Below, piece by piece: positions 54,564 through 64,000 of a stretch of 64,000 nt of DNA. The translations under genes and the position numbers were made by a program. Origin of the DNA: Galbibacter sp. BG1 (GTDB lineage Bacteria > Bacteroidota > Bacteroidia > Flavobacteriales > Flavobacteriaceae); contig NZ_CP058364.1 of assembly GCF_013391805.1 (NCBI RefSeq), forward strand, positions 303,501 to 367,500, given 5' to 3'. Numbering within the stretch: position 1 is the first letter of the stretch; each line of letters opens with the position of its first letter. The notes below the pieces were generated by a model. That model was given only the letters and a program-made list of their open reading frames with translations, was not told where the DNA came from and ran no database searches.

Positions 54564-54611
54564 ATATGTACAAGTGAAAAAGATTTTTGAAAATTTTATA
54601 AAACAATCTAT

Positions 54612-55157
54612 TTAACCCTCCATAATTTTAGTTTCAAAACCATCGATACTTTGGGTGTTTTTGGCCTCCCAATAGGCTTCAATACCATCTTTCCCCTTTT
54701 CTTCCGCCCAGGTGATTAGCGTAGAACGCTCTTCTTTATAATCCATAAAAGGAACTCCAAAACCGCATGAAGTTTGCACCAAATCAACCTTCATCTCTAT
54801 AATTTGTCTTGCGCCGGCATTTTCTTCAAATAATGTGGCGTAGTTTTTAAATTCTTTATCCCTAGTGTGATAAATGGTGGCATTTCCGTATAGCCGTAAA
54901 ATAAGTGGATTCCCCTCAAAAGCACAGAACATAATGGTCATTCGGTCGTTTTTCAACAAATGGGCTGCGGTTTCATTTCCACTACCGGTTAAATTCAGCC
55001 AAACAATTTTGTTTTCATCTATTATGCAAAAAGAATCGGTTCCTTTAGGAGATACATTAATGCGACCTTCAGCAGCAGCCGTACCCACGAAGAAGATTTT
55101 TTGATCTTTGATAAAATCCTGTAATTTAGATGTTATCTTTAATAATTTCTTTCCCAT
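54612..55157 (-). CDS. Pyridoxamine 5'-phosphate oxidase-family FMN-binding protein
   Basis: 181 aa, soluble. Split-barrel flavin-binding fold: IFFVGTAAAEGRINVSPKGT, IVWLNLTGSGNETAAHLLKN, MTIMFCAFEGNPLILRLYGN. The conserved lysine and aromatic residues suit FMN or F420-type binding, but true pyridoxamine phosphate oxidase residues are not evident, so a general flavin reductase or stress role is more likely. A 10-base palindrome GAACATGTTC at 55186-55195 lies 29 bases upstream of the start and could be an operator. Confidence 0.8.
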   Translation of the reverse strand: MGKKLLKITSKLQDFIKDQKIFFVGTAAAEGRINVSPKGTDSFCIIDENKIVWLNLTGSGNETAAHLLKNDRMTIMFCAFEGNPLILRLYGNATIYHTRDKEFKNYATLFEENAGARQIIEMKVDLVQTSCGFGVPFMDYKEERSTLITWAEEKGKDGIEAYWEAKNTQSIDGFETKIMEG

Positions 55158-55327
55158 ATGTTAGAATATTTAATTTTGAATGACAGAACATGTTCAAAAG
55201 CCTTTCCTGTTTTTGGATTTATATTAGCGCATCATTTTAGAGTTTGAGTTTCTTATGACTTCTTAACCACTAAAATTATGTAATAATTTCAATCTAATTT
55301 ATGGAAATAACCTAAACAAAAAAATGA

Positions 55328-55906
55328 GTGAATAGATTTGTAGCTTTAATAGTACTGTTATCCATTGGAGAGCTCTCTTGCCAAAGCCCTGAAAAGCAAG
55401 TTAATCATTTAGAATTAACAGAAGCATACTATAAAACCCTCGATAATTCTAGTTTTACTGAATTAAAAATTCTTTTAAATGACAGTTTAAAAACAATAGA
55501 TGATGGCTATGTGCAAACCTTTACAAAACCGCAATTGATAGATTGGTTGCAATGGGATGAAGTTTTTAAACCGACTTACAAAATACTTGAAATAAAGCAA
55601 AATCAAAATGTTGTTTACACAAAGGTTTCAAAAATTGACAAAAGGATATTGTTTCTTCATAAAAAGCCAATCGTAACTCAAGAAACCATAAAATTCAACA
55701 ACAATAAGATAACAAGCGTTGACCGCAATTCCATTGTTTTTGATGTTGATACCTTTGTTAAAAACAGAGATAAACTCGTTGATTGGATAGACAAAAATCA
55801 TCCTGAATTGAATGGATTTATAAACGATCAAACACAGGCCGGAGGAATTAAATATTTAAAAGCCATAGCACTTTACAAAAATAAAAATGATTCAATAAGG
55901 CTCTAA
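55328..55906 (+). CDS. Lipoprotein of unknown function
   Basis: 192 aa, GTG start at 55328. Signal peptide with lipobox ELSC (Cys ~18). The mature protein (LTEAYYKTLDNSSFTELKIL, FTKPQLIDWLQWDEVFKPTY, NKITSVDRNSIVFDVDTFVK) resembles an NTF2/SnoaL-like alpha+beta fold, with a C-terminal helix ending NKNDSIRL. No catalytic motif recognised. It stands alone between the FMN protein and rsmE. Low-confidence function; the reading frame itself looks genuine. Confidence 0.65.
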   Translation: MNRFVALIVLLSIGELSCQSPEKQVNHLELTEAYYKTLDNSSFTELKILLNDSLKTIDDGYVQTFTKPQLIDWLQWDEVFKPTYKILEIKQNQNVVYTKVSKIDKRILFLHKKPIVTQETIKFNNNKITSVDRNSIVFDVDTFVKNRDKLVDWIDKNHPELNGFINDQTQAGGIKYLKAIALYKNKNDSIRL

Positions 55907-56102
55907 GAATATAAAATGAAGAGTTTTATATTTCACTTTTGCTTCAAAACTGGAAAATAAAAAACATTATTTAAGCTTTCGTTTAAGTTTATCTATAATT
56001 GCTTTTCTAAGTACAATTTCCTTAACATTTATTTGTCTATCATCCCACCAAAAAAACTTTATATTTATACTTCTTAAGAAATTTATCAGTAAAAAAATAT
56101 CT

Positions 56103-56807
56103 ATGCAGTTATTTTATGCTCCAGATTTGGACAGCAAAACCAAAGAATTCAGCTTTGATAAAGAAGAAAGTAGGCATATTGGCAAAGTTCTTCGGAAAAA
56201 AGAAGGCGATACACTTTACATAACCAATGGTAAAGGGTGGTTGTTTGAAGCTGAAATCATTAACGCTGATATTAAAAATTGCATTGTCTCCATACAGAAG
56301 TCGCAACTAAAGCACAAAAAAAACTACAGATTGCACATGGCAGTTGCCCCGACCAAAATGAATGATCGCTTTGAGTGGTTTTTAGAGAAAGCAACAGAGA
56401 TAGGTATAGACGAAATTACGCCGATAATTTGCGAGCACTCTGAAAGAAAAAAGATAAAACCCGAACGCTACGAAAAAATTTTACAGGCTGCCATGAAACA
56501 ATCCCTTTCATGCTACCTGCCACAATTAAATGAAGCCATCAATTTAAGTGATTTTATTAATAGAGAGCATGAAGGCCAACTATTCATTGCGCATTGTGAG
56601 GATCAAGAAAAATTTAATCTCAAGCGCAAAATAATGGCCGACAATGAGGTTGTTATACTCATTGGCCCCGAAGGTGACTTTTCTTTGGAAGAAATTAATA
56701 GTGCCCGGGAAAACGGCTATATACCTGTAAATTTAAGCGATAACCGTCTTCGCACAGAGACTGCTGCCATTGTGGCTTGCCATATTGTGGCTTTAATGAA
56801 TACTTAA
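56103..56807 (+). CDS. rsmE: 16S rRNA (uracil-1498-N3)-methyltransferase RsmE
   Basis: 234-aa SPOUT methyltransferase acting on U1498 of 16S rRNA. N-terminal PUA-like domain (EESRHIGKVLRKKEGDTLYI), then the knot: RLHMAVAPTKMNDRFEWFLE, KATEIGIDEITPIICEHSER, VILIGPEGDFSLEEINSARE and VNLSDNRLRTETAAIVACHI. Complete. Its stop overlaps the stop of the convergent dipeptidase gene by 4 bases. Confidence 0.97.
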   Translation: MQLFYAPDLDSKTKEFSFDKEESRHIGKVLRKKEGDTLYITNGKGWLFEAEIINADIKNCIVSIQKSQLKHKKNYRLHMAVAPTKMNDRFEWFLEKATEIGIDEITPIICEHSERKKIKPERYEKILQAAMKQSLSCYLPQLNEAINLSDFINREHEGQLFIAHCEDQEKFNLKRKIMADNEVVILIGPEGDFSLEEINSARENGYIPVNLSDNRLRTETAAIVACHIVALMNT

Positions 56808-57544
56808 TCGCATTCCCAAGTAAAATTGGCTACTTTATAATTCAGGGTCGGTTTGTAATTGTAATGCCACCATTCGGAGGTAATCGCACCAAACCCAAAG
56901 GATTCCATTGTTGTTTTTAGTAATTTTCTATTTTCCAACACTTCTTGCGGTAAATCTAAATAAGCATGCCTTGCCTTCCTTCCGAAGAAGTCAAAAGGAG
57001 TTCCCATATCGAGTTCTTTTCCCTCTAAAGTGGTTAATGTAATGTCTACTGCCCCTCCTTTATTGTGTATAGACCCTTTAGCGGGATCGGCAACATAGGT
57101 AGGGTTTGGAACGATTTTCCACATTTTCTTTTGTACGTCGTGAGGCCGGTAACAATCGAAAAACTTAATTCGGTATCCATCCTTCATGAAAGCGGCATTT
57201 GCCTCTAAAAGACCTCTTGCCGTTACCGCCCTTACATAACACTCCCCACAATCGTAAACTTGGGCCTTTAAAAAATTATCCTCTGTGGCATATTTCATTT
57301 CATATACAAAATCATCACTGTAATCAGCTAGACGAACAAAAGTAGTATCTTTGATTTCATCTAAAGGAACGACTTCCTTTTTTTTAACTCCAGTGTTTTT
57401 AACGGAATCAATCTTTTCTTGAGAAACCAGCGTATCTTTCGACTTTGCAATATTCTCACTTTCCGTTTTTTCTCTTGTTTTGGTTTCTTGTTTACAAGCA
57501 ATAATAAATATCAGTAGTAATCCGAAAAAAAATCTCATAATCAA
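56804..57544 (-). CDS. M15-family D-Ala-D-Ala dipeptidase lipoprotein (VanX/DdpX-like)
   Basis: 246 aa. Signal peptide II with lipobox IIAC (Cys ~17). After an acidic/Lys-rich linker comes the M15D domain (~70-245): ASIHNKGGAVDITL-like zinc site (SxHxxGxAxD as SIHNKGGAVD) and SEWWHYNY (catalytic Glu and zinc His). Family members cleave D-alanyl-D-alanine dipeptides. Being a lipoprotein outside the cytoplasm, it more likely harvests D-Ala from peptidoglycan fragments than confers vancomycin resistance. Either of two Met (57544, 57538) could be the start. Confidence 0.9.
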   Translation of the reverse strand: MIMRFFFGLLLIFIIACKQETKTREKTESENIAKSKDTLVSQEKIDSVKNTGVKKKEVVPLDEIKDTTFVRLADYSDDFVYEMKYATEDNFLKAQVYDCGECYVRAVTARGLLEANAAFMKDGYRIKFFDCYRPHDVQKKMWKIVPNPTYVADPAKGSIHNKGGAVDITLTTLEGKELDMGTPFDFFGRKARHAYLDLPQEVLENRKLLKTTMESFGFGAITSEWWHYNYKPTLNYKVANFTWECD

Positions 57545-57572
57545 TAATTTGAATTCAATAAAAATCTTTTAG

Positions 57573-58178
57573 TTATTTACAAATGCAATTCTTCTTTAAA
57601 ATTTTAATATTCATTTTTGTTGCTTTGTTTAAGATATTGATGGAAGAAGGCGCAATTGCGAAAGCACCATCTTCATCATCGATGCTTTTTGAAACCGATA
57701 GTCCTCCTCTTGTGTTGACAAAGTGAATTTGTGTTTGTGTTTTTAAATCGTAAAAAGCAATTGAACTTGCTGAAATATTTTCATAATCTGCATTGTCTTG
57801 ATCGGGTTCATAGCCAATTCCACCAAACTCTTCTTTAATCACTTCGCCTTTTAGGGTAATTAAATAAGCGGCATTGGTTCCTTCTGCCATCGCTTTTAAT
57901 TCTGATTTGGAAGGCTCAAAGGGAATTCTATCTTTGATTAAACTCATCTTTCGCTCTTCATCCAAAAGCACCAAAGAATCTTTTATACATTCTTTAAAGA
58001 AGTCAATCATCTTTGCTTCCAAGCTAGTTTTATCACAGTTTGTACAAACGGCATCATTTATAATCCACTTTCCTTCGGTAAAATCCAAAATACCTTTTGA
58101 GCCTGAATTGGAGGTATATTTAGCGGAATGACAAGAACTGAAAATAATAATCAAGCACAGAATAATTAGATACTTCAT
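57573..58178 (-). CDS. Lipoprotein of unknown function
   Basis: 201 aa. Signal peptide II with lipobox FSSC (Cys ~16). AAYLITLKGEVIKEEFGGIG and SIAFYDLKTQTQIHFVNTRG suggest a small alpha/beta domain; VCTNCDK and the C-terminal KKNCICK hold extra cysteines. No named family recognised. It lies in a minus-strand run between the amidohydrolase and the dipeptidase with gaps of 6 and 28 bases, so the three are probably co-transcribed. Confidence 0.65.
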   Translation of the reverse strand: MKYLIILCLIIIFSSCHSAKYTSNSGSKGILDFTEGKWIINDAVCTNCDKTSLEAKMIDFFKECIKDSLVLLDEERKMSLIKDRIPFEPSKSELKAMAEGTNAAYLITLKGEVIKEEFGGIGYEPDQDNADYENISASSIAFYDLKTQTQIHFVNTRGGLSVSKSIDDEDGAFAIAPSSINILNKATKMNIKILKKNCICK

Positions 58179-58184
58179 AAGTCT

Positions 58185-59804
58185 TTATTTCACTTGTTTA
58201 CCGCCCAAGAATGTTTTTTCAACTTTTAAATTAGGAATTTCATTTTCGGGAACGGTCATGATATCTTTATCCAAAACGATAAAATCGGCCCATTTTCCCG
58301 CTTCAATACTTCCTTTTTCTTTCTCCTCAAAATTGGAATAAGCTGCCCAAATAGTCATTCCCTTTAGCGCCTCTTCCCTACTTAAAGCATCTTTTTTCTG
58401 AAACCCGCCTTCTGGATATCCTTCCGTATCCTTTCTAGTCACAGCGGCATAAAAGGTTAAAAATGGAGACACTTGTTCTACTGGAAAATCGGTTCCCAGG
58501 GCAATAAGCCCAGCTTTATCCAACAAGGTTTTATAGGCGTAAGCCCCTTGTATACGAGCTTCACCAACCCTATCTTCTGCCCAGTACATATCGCTTGTGG
58601 CATGGGTTGGCTGAACTGACGGAATTATATTGTTAGAGAAATAATCGAAATCTTTTATATCTACAATCTGCGCATGTTCTACTTTCCATCGCTTATCTGT
58701 TTTCCCATTCAGTACTTTTTCATAAGCCTTCAATACCACCACATTTGCAGAATCGCCAATTGCGTGTGTGTTTAATTGATAATCGGTTGCGGCAAGTCTT
58801 TCAGCCAGCTCGTGTATTTTGTCTACCGGCGTTACCATAGCACCATAATGGTTATGCTTATCAGAATATGGTTGTTTTAGAACAGCACCACGGGAACCCA
58901 GCGCTCCATCGGCATATGCCTTTACAGAGCGCACATCCAACTTATCAGTTTTTAAAACACCTCGATCTAAGAAATAATCTACATCTGCAGGGTTATTACT
59001 CACCATCGCATAAATCCTCATATCTAGCGCACCCATTCTTTGAAGGCTATCTATCAATAAAATTGTTTCCTTGTTTAGACCAGCATCGTTTACGGTAGTC
59101 AATCCATAATCGAAACATATCTTTTGGGCATCCTGCATGGCTTCCGTAGCCACTTCTGTTGTTATTTCAGGAAATACTTTATCTACCAGCCCCATAGGGT
59201 TGTCTATTAAAACTCCGGTGATCACTCCATCAACTTTTACTATTTCACCTCCGTCTACTTCGGTTTCACCATCAATTTTTGCCAAATCCAATGCTTTTTG
59301 ATTAACCAAATAGGCATGACCATCGATTCTTGTAAGCACCACAGGTGTATCTGGATAAAGGGAGTCCAATTCCTTTTTGGTTGGAAATTCTTTTTCTTCC
59401 CAATCGTTTTGGTCCCATCCTCTTCCAATTATAAAATCGGTATTATTTTCTTGTTGAAAATCCCGAACTCTTTTCAAAACTTCCTCATAGCTTTTTGTGC
59501 CTACCAAATCTACGTTTTGTTCCTGTAAACCTAAACCATAAAAATGGCAATGTGCATCGATAAACCCAGGGTAAACCGATTTCCCTTCTAAATCTAAAGT
59601 CGTTTTAGCTTCATATCTCTCGGTTATCTCTTCTGAAGTTCCCACAGCAATAAATTTTTCATCCTTTATTACAAATGCCGAAGCCTTAGACATCGATGAG
59701 TCTACTGTATAAACATTTGCATTTGTAATAATTAAATCTGCCTGTTCTTTTTGCTGACAGGAAAACAATCCTGCAATTATTCCTAGTAAAATTAGATTTC
59801 TCAT
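58185..59804 (-). CDS. Amidohydrolase lipoprotein, YtcJ-like
   Basis: 539 aa. Lipobox LFSC (Cys ~16). Metal-dependent amidohydrolase fold: ITNANVYTVDSSMSKASAFV at the N-terminus, metal-binding PGFIDAHCHFYGLGLQEQNV (HxH), KAYADGALGSRGAVLKQPYS, KVEHAQIVDIKDFDY, ALGTDFPVEQVSPFLTF, and the C-terminal ADFIVLDKDIMTV. The YtcJ group includes exoenzymes acting on amides such as N-acyl amino acids. Substrate unknown. Neighbours are the serine hydrolase (7-base gap) upstream and a lipoprotein downstream. Confidence 0.88.
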   Translation of the reverse strand: MRNLILLGIIAGLFSCQQKEQADLIITNANVYTVDSSMSKASAFVIKDEKFIAVGTSEEITERYEAKTTLDLEGKSVYPGFIDAHCHFYGLGLQEQNVDLVGTKSYEEVLKRVRDFQQENNTDFIIGRGWDQNDWEEKEFPTKKELDSLYPDTPVVLTRIDGHAYLVNQKALDLAKIDGETEVDGGEIVKVDGVITGVLIDNPMGLVDKVFPEITTEVATEAMQDAQKICFDYGLTTVNDAGLNKETILLIDSLQRMGALDMRIYAMVSNNPADVDYFLDRGVLKTDKLDVRSVKAYADGALGSRGAVLKQPYSDKHNHYGAMVTPVDKIHELAERLAATDYQLNTHAIGDSANVVVLKAYEKVLNGKTDKRWKVEHAQIVDIKDFDYFSNNIIPSVQPTHATSDMYWAEDRVGEARIQGAYAYKTLLDKAGLIALGTDFPVEQVSPFLTFYAAVTRKDTEGYPEGGFQKKDALSREEALKGMTIWAAYSNFEEKEKGSIEAGKWADFIVLDKDIMTVPENEIPNLKVEKTFLGGKQVK

Positions 59805-59811
59805 GTAATTG

Positions 59812-61614
59812 TTAATTAGTTATTATATTTTCTGCTTTATAAAAAACCTGTTGCAAGGAAGGTCTTATATTTAAGCTATATAAATTTCTGTGTTCTCTTG
59901 TTGGATATACCCTATTCGATAAAAATATAAACAATAAATCATTTTCTGGGTCTGCCCATACATAAGTTCCCGTAAAACCAGCATGGCCAAAACTTTTTGC
60001 ACTCACTTCTGGAGCTGGGGAAGCATGAGCAATATCCAATTCTGAATTATTAAGCAGAGGTTTGTCAAACCCAAGTCCACGTTTATTCCCATTTTCTGGA
60101 TATTGAACCCTGGTAAATTCTATTAAAGTTGCTTCAGAAATATACTTTTTCCCTCCATAAACACCCATGTTCTGATACATTTTAATGAGTTTGGCCAGGT
60201 CATTGGCTGTTCCGAAAAGACCAGCATTTCCAGAAACACCGCCTAGTAAACTGGCGTTTTCGTCATGAACCCAACCTTTAATATAGGCTTTTCGATACAC
60301 AGAATCTAGTTCTGTAGGCACTATTAAACTATCTGGATATTTTCCGGATGGATTAAACATTAGAGTATTGGCACCAAGAGGTTTATAGATGCTATCACGC
60401 ACATAATTTTCATAAGGTACTCCTGTTAACTGTTTTATTAGTTCCGGGGAAATAAGAAAGCTCAATCCAGAATATTTATATTTCTTTTCTGCCGAAACTT
60501 CGGTTCTATTAATTATTCTATAAACTTTTTTGATAAAATTTTTATTGAGATATAGTCCGTCATAAATTTCTAAGGAGAACTTTTTACTGGGTTCCTTGCG
60601 CACATATCTTCTTTTAAATTCACCTTCCTTCATAATTTCTTGAAGAAAAATATAATACGGCTCCAATCCAGCTTGGTGTGCCAAAATTTCCCGTAAGGTA
60701 AGATCTTTTTTGTTCCTTTTATGCTTCCAAGGTTTCCAATAATTGCTGAAAGGTGTGTCTAAATCCAATTTTCCATTATCCACCATTTGCATCAAAACTG
60801 GTAAAGGGCCTGTGATTTTTGTAACTGAAGCCAAGTCGTAAAGATCATTGTTATCAACTTGCACTATACTATCGAAAGTATGGAATCCAAAAGATTTATG
60901 ATAAATTACAGTTCCACTTTTAGCCACCAGCAATTGTGCTCCGGGAAATGCCTTTTCTTCAATCCCTTTCGTCATAATGGAATCGACCTTATTATTTATA
61001 TAAACACTATCCAAACCAACATCGCTCGCGAGGCCATAACCCAACCTTATCCTATTAACCATAATAATACCATCATCCTTCTTATAGCGTGTCCCGATAT
61101 CCGCTTTGAGCACTCCGGTTGATTCCCCACCTCCAAAAATCAATGACGCCGCCTTAACCTGAGTACTTTTTTTAAAATCAGAAAATTGAATCAGTGCATC
61201 GGCATTAAAGAGAAAATTATTCTGTTGAAAGTTATCAAACTGCACAAAGGAGACCCCAATAGTTTTTACTTGAGGCAATAGTTTGGTGATTTTATAAAGT
61301 AATTTCCAATCTATATTGGTGTATGAAATGGAAAAAATAACAATGTTGTATCCCGCTAAAACAGAAACGACTTTTTCTTGTTTTAAATTTTCAATATTAT
61401 CTACGGAAGTGTATTTGTTAAGAGTCTCAACGAAAGGTTCAATACCTAGATTATCTTCTTTGTTCAACTGAACGTGTGCTATCCTGTTGTCTACCAAGTT
61501 TTGAATAGGAAATAGATTTTCAGAATTTTTTAAAACTATAGAACTACTAGCTGAAGACTGAGAAAATACAAATGAAGATAGTAGTATAAGAAAGATATTG
61601 GGTAAAATACGCAT
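59812..61614 (-). CDS. Serine hydrolase with a GH3 C-terminal-like domain but no GH3 catalytic domain
   Basis: 600-aa exported protein, signal peptide ending FVFSQ (~residue 20). Residues ~25-200 (IVLKNSENLFPIQNLVDNRI, AASLIFGGGESTGVLKADI) parallel the GH3 C-terminal domain of the 975-aa protein at 26282-29209, including the NLFPI/NQIIPV opening. The remaining ~390 residues are the beta-lactamase/D,D-peptidase domain: SxxK as SVTK, YxN as YSG, and GHAGFTGT. The catalytic GH3 TIM barrel with KHFPGHGDT is missing altogether. Probably an envelope D,D-peptidase or esterase. A minus-strand -7 box is at 61652-61659. Confidence 0.88.
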   Translation of the reverse strand: MRILPNIFLILLSSFVFSQSSASSSIVLKNSENLFPIQNLVDNRIAHVQLNKEDNLGIEPFVETLNKYTSVDNIENLKQEKVVSVLAGYNIVIFSISYTNIDWKLLYKITKLLPQVKTIGVSFVQFDNFQQNNFLFNADALIQFSDFKKSTQVKAASLIFGGGESTGVLKADIGTRYKKDDGIIMVNRIRLGYGLASDVGLDSVYINNKVDSIMTKGIEEKAFPGAQLLVAKSGTVIYHKSFGFHTFDSIVQVDNNDLYDLASVTKITGPLPVLMQMVDNGKLDLDTPFSNYWKPWKHKRNKKDLTLREILAHQAGLEPYYIFLQEIMKEGEFKRRYVRKEPSKKFSLEIYDGLYLNKNFIKKVYRIINRTEVSAEKKYKYSGLSFLISPELIKQLTGVPYENYVRDSIYKPLGANTLMFNPSGKYPDSLIVPTELDSVYRKAYIKGWVHDENASLLGGVSGNAGLFGTANDLAKLIKMYQNMGVYGGKKYISEATLIEFTRVQYPENGNKRGLGFDKPLLNNSELDIAHASPAPEVSAKSFGHAGFTGTYVWADPENDLLFIFLSNRVYPTREHRNLYSLNIRPSLQQVFYKAENIITN

Positions 61615-61651
61615 TGACCTAAATTAAGCCTGCAATTTAGTAAAATGAAAC

Positions 61652-61659
61652 CAAATATA
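61652..61659 (-). promoter_or_regulatory. Probable -7 box for the serine hydrolase operon
   Basis: The minus strand reads TATATTTG, an exact TAnnTTTG, 37 bases upstream of the start codon. Confidence 0.4.
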
Positions 61660-61711
61660 ACACATATTTCCCCTCTAGCGACTTGGGCACCCGTGACTTT
61701 CGGGAAGGGGC

Positions 61712-61747
61712 AAAAAAAATCCCGACGTTCCATCCGGAAGTCGGGAT
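61712..61747 (-). terminator. Terminator of the ribosomal RNA operon
   Basis: ATCCCGAC (61719-61726) and GTCGGGAT (61740-61747), extended inward by TTCC/GGAA past one bulge. On the minus strand it ends in eight T, directly after the 5S 3' end. Confidence 0.9.
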
Positions 61748-61752
61748 CTTAA

Positions 61753-61861
<109 letters not shown>

Positions 61862-61869
61862 AAATCTTA

Positions 61870-61954
61870 AAGCCTCCCCCGGCCCCTCCAAAGGAGGCGG
61901 GCGGGATAATGTTCCCCTTGTCCCTCCCCTTGGGGGGAGGTCAGGTGGGGCCTT
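61870..61954. repeat. GC-rich palindromic element in the 5S-23S spacer
   Basis: About 85 bases with two internal inverted repeats (GGCCCCTCCAAAGGAGGC and CCTCCCCTTGGGGGGAGG) and imperfect inverted ends (AAAGCCTCCCCC / GGTGGGGCCTTT). Its GC content is far above the surrounding spacer. It resembles dispersed palindromic repeats seen in Bacteroidota genomes. Confidence 0.55.
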
Positions 61955-62037
61955 TAATAAGTTAACATATGGAGATAAAAAAATACTGGAAAAGTACCTA
62001 TTTGAAAAAAACGTACAGAATTTAAAAGAGTTTGCGC

Positions 62038-62064
62038 CCCCTTGCCCTTTGCAAAGGCAAGGGG
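62038..62064. repeat. 27-base palindrome in the 5S-23S spacer
   Basis: CCCCTTG (62038-62044) pairs with CAAGGGG (62058-62064) around the perfect palindrome CCTTTGCAAAGG, with one extra C. It lies about 12 bases from the 23S 3' end on the minus strand and may act in rRNA processing or be a dispersed repeat. Confidence 0.5.
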
Positions 62065-62075
62065 ACTGTTGTACA

Positions 62076-64000
<1,925 letters not shown>

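Overview
The window is a piece of a low-GC Bacteroidota chromosome, almost certainly from the family Flavobacteriaceae. The evidence is a TonB/DUF4249 pair, a SusC/SusD pair, many Cys lipoproteins and 'A-Q' signal peptides, bacillithiol synthesis (bshA), monomeric isocitrate dehydrogenase, a Bacteroidota-type LptD and TamB, and promoters that match the flavobacterial TTG / TAnnTTTG pattern rather than TTGACA / TATAAT. The genus cannot be assigned from the sequence alone. Nearly everything is core-genome housekeeping. No phage, insertion sequence, CRISPR array or defence island was seen.

Layout. 0-6 kb: riboflavin synthesis (ribD, cut by the window edge), a HAD phosphatase, a YigZ protein, a thioesterase, dnaA, a low-molecular-weight tyrosine phosphatase and an RsmI-like methylase. 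5.5-12 kb: secreted lysozyme-fold protein, mltG, acetyltransferase, dapF, HtrA-type protease and a long GAPDH. 12-19 kb: outer-membrane DUF2490 protein, coiled-coil protein, DUF748 protein, trmD, rplS behind a structured leader, a candidate stand-alone structured RNA, and icd. 19-26 kb: TonB receptor/DUF4249 pair, murQ, small membrane protein, lipoprotein, NYN-LOTUS protein, bshA. 26-37.5 kb: GH3/serine-hydrolase fusion, then a minus-strand operon (amidase, MlaD, Fe-S membrane protein, HAD, CCG Fe-S protein, small conserved protein) and lptD. 37.5-49 kb: RidA, DeoR regulator, SusC/SusD, a DigH-like glycoside hydrolase lipoprotein, BadF-type amino-sugar kinase, gap and pfkA. 49-61.6 kb: TamB, tsaD, FMN-binding protein, rsmE, VanX-like dipeptidase, lipoproteins, amidohydrolase and a second serine hydrolase. 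61.7-64 kb: 5S and part of 23S rRNA on the minus strand.

How the genes work together. Envelope and peptidoglycan functions recur across the window: dapF, mltG, a lysozyme-fold protein, an amidase, a D-Ala-D-Ala-dipeptidase homologue, a NagZ-like GH3 fused to a serine hydrolase, murQ, and the SusCD/DigH-like/BadF-kinase/DeoR locus. I propose that this last locus is a small uptake system for peptidoglycan-derived or related amino-sugar glycans. The proposal is inference from family membership and gene order.

The less ordinary signals are non-coding: a promoter-hairpins-terminator unit of about 340 nt between rplS and icd, a mismatch-containing hairpin leader on rplS, a 10-bp-phased GCAA array upstream of susC, and GC-rich palindromes inside the 5S-23S spacer.
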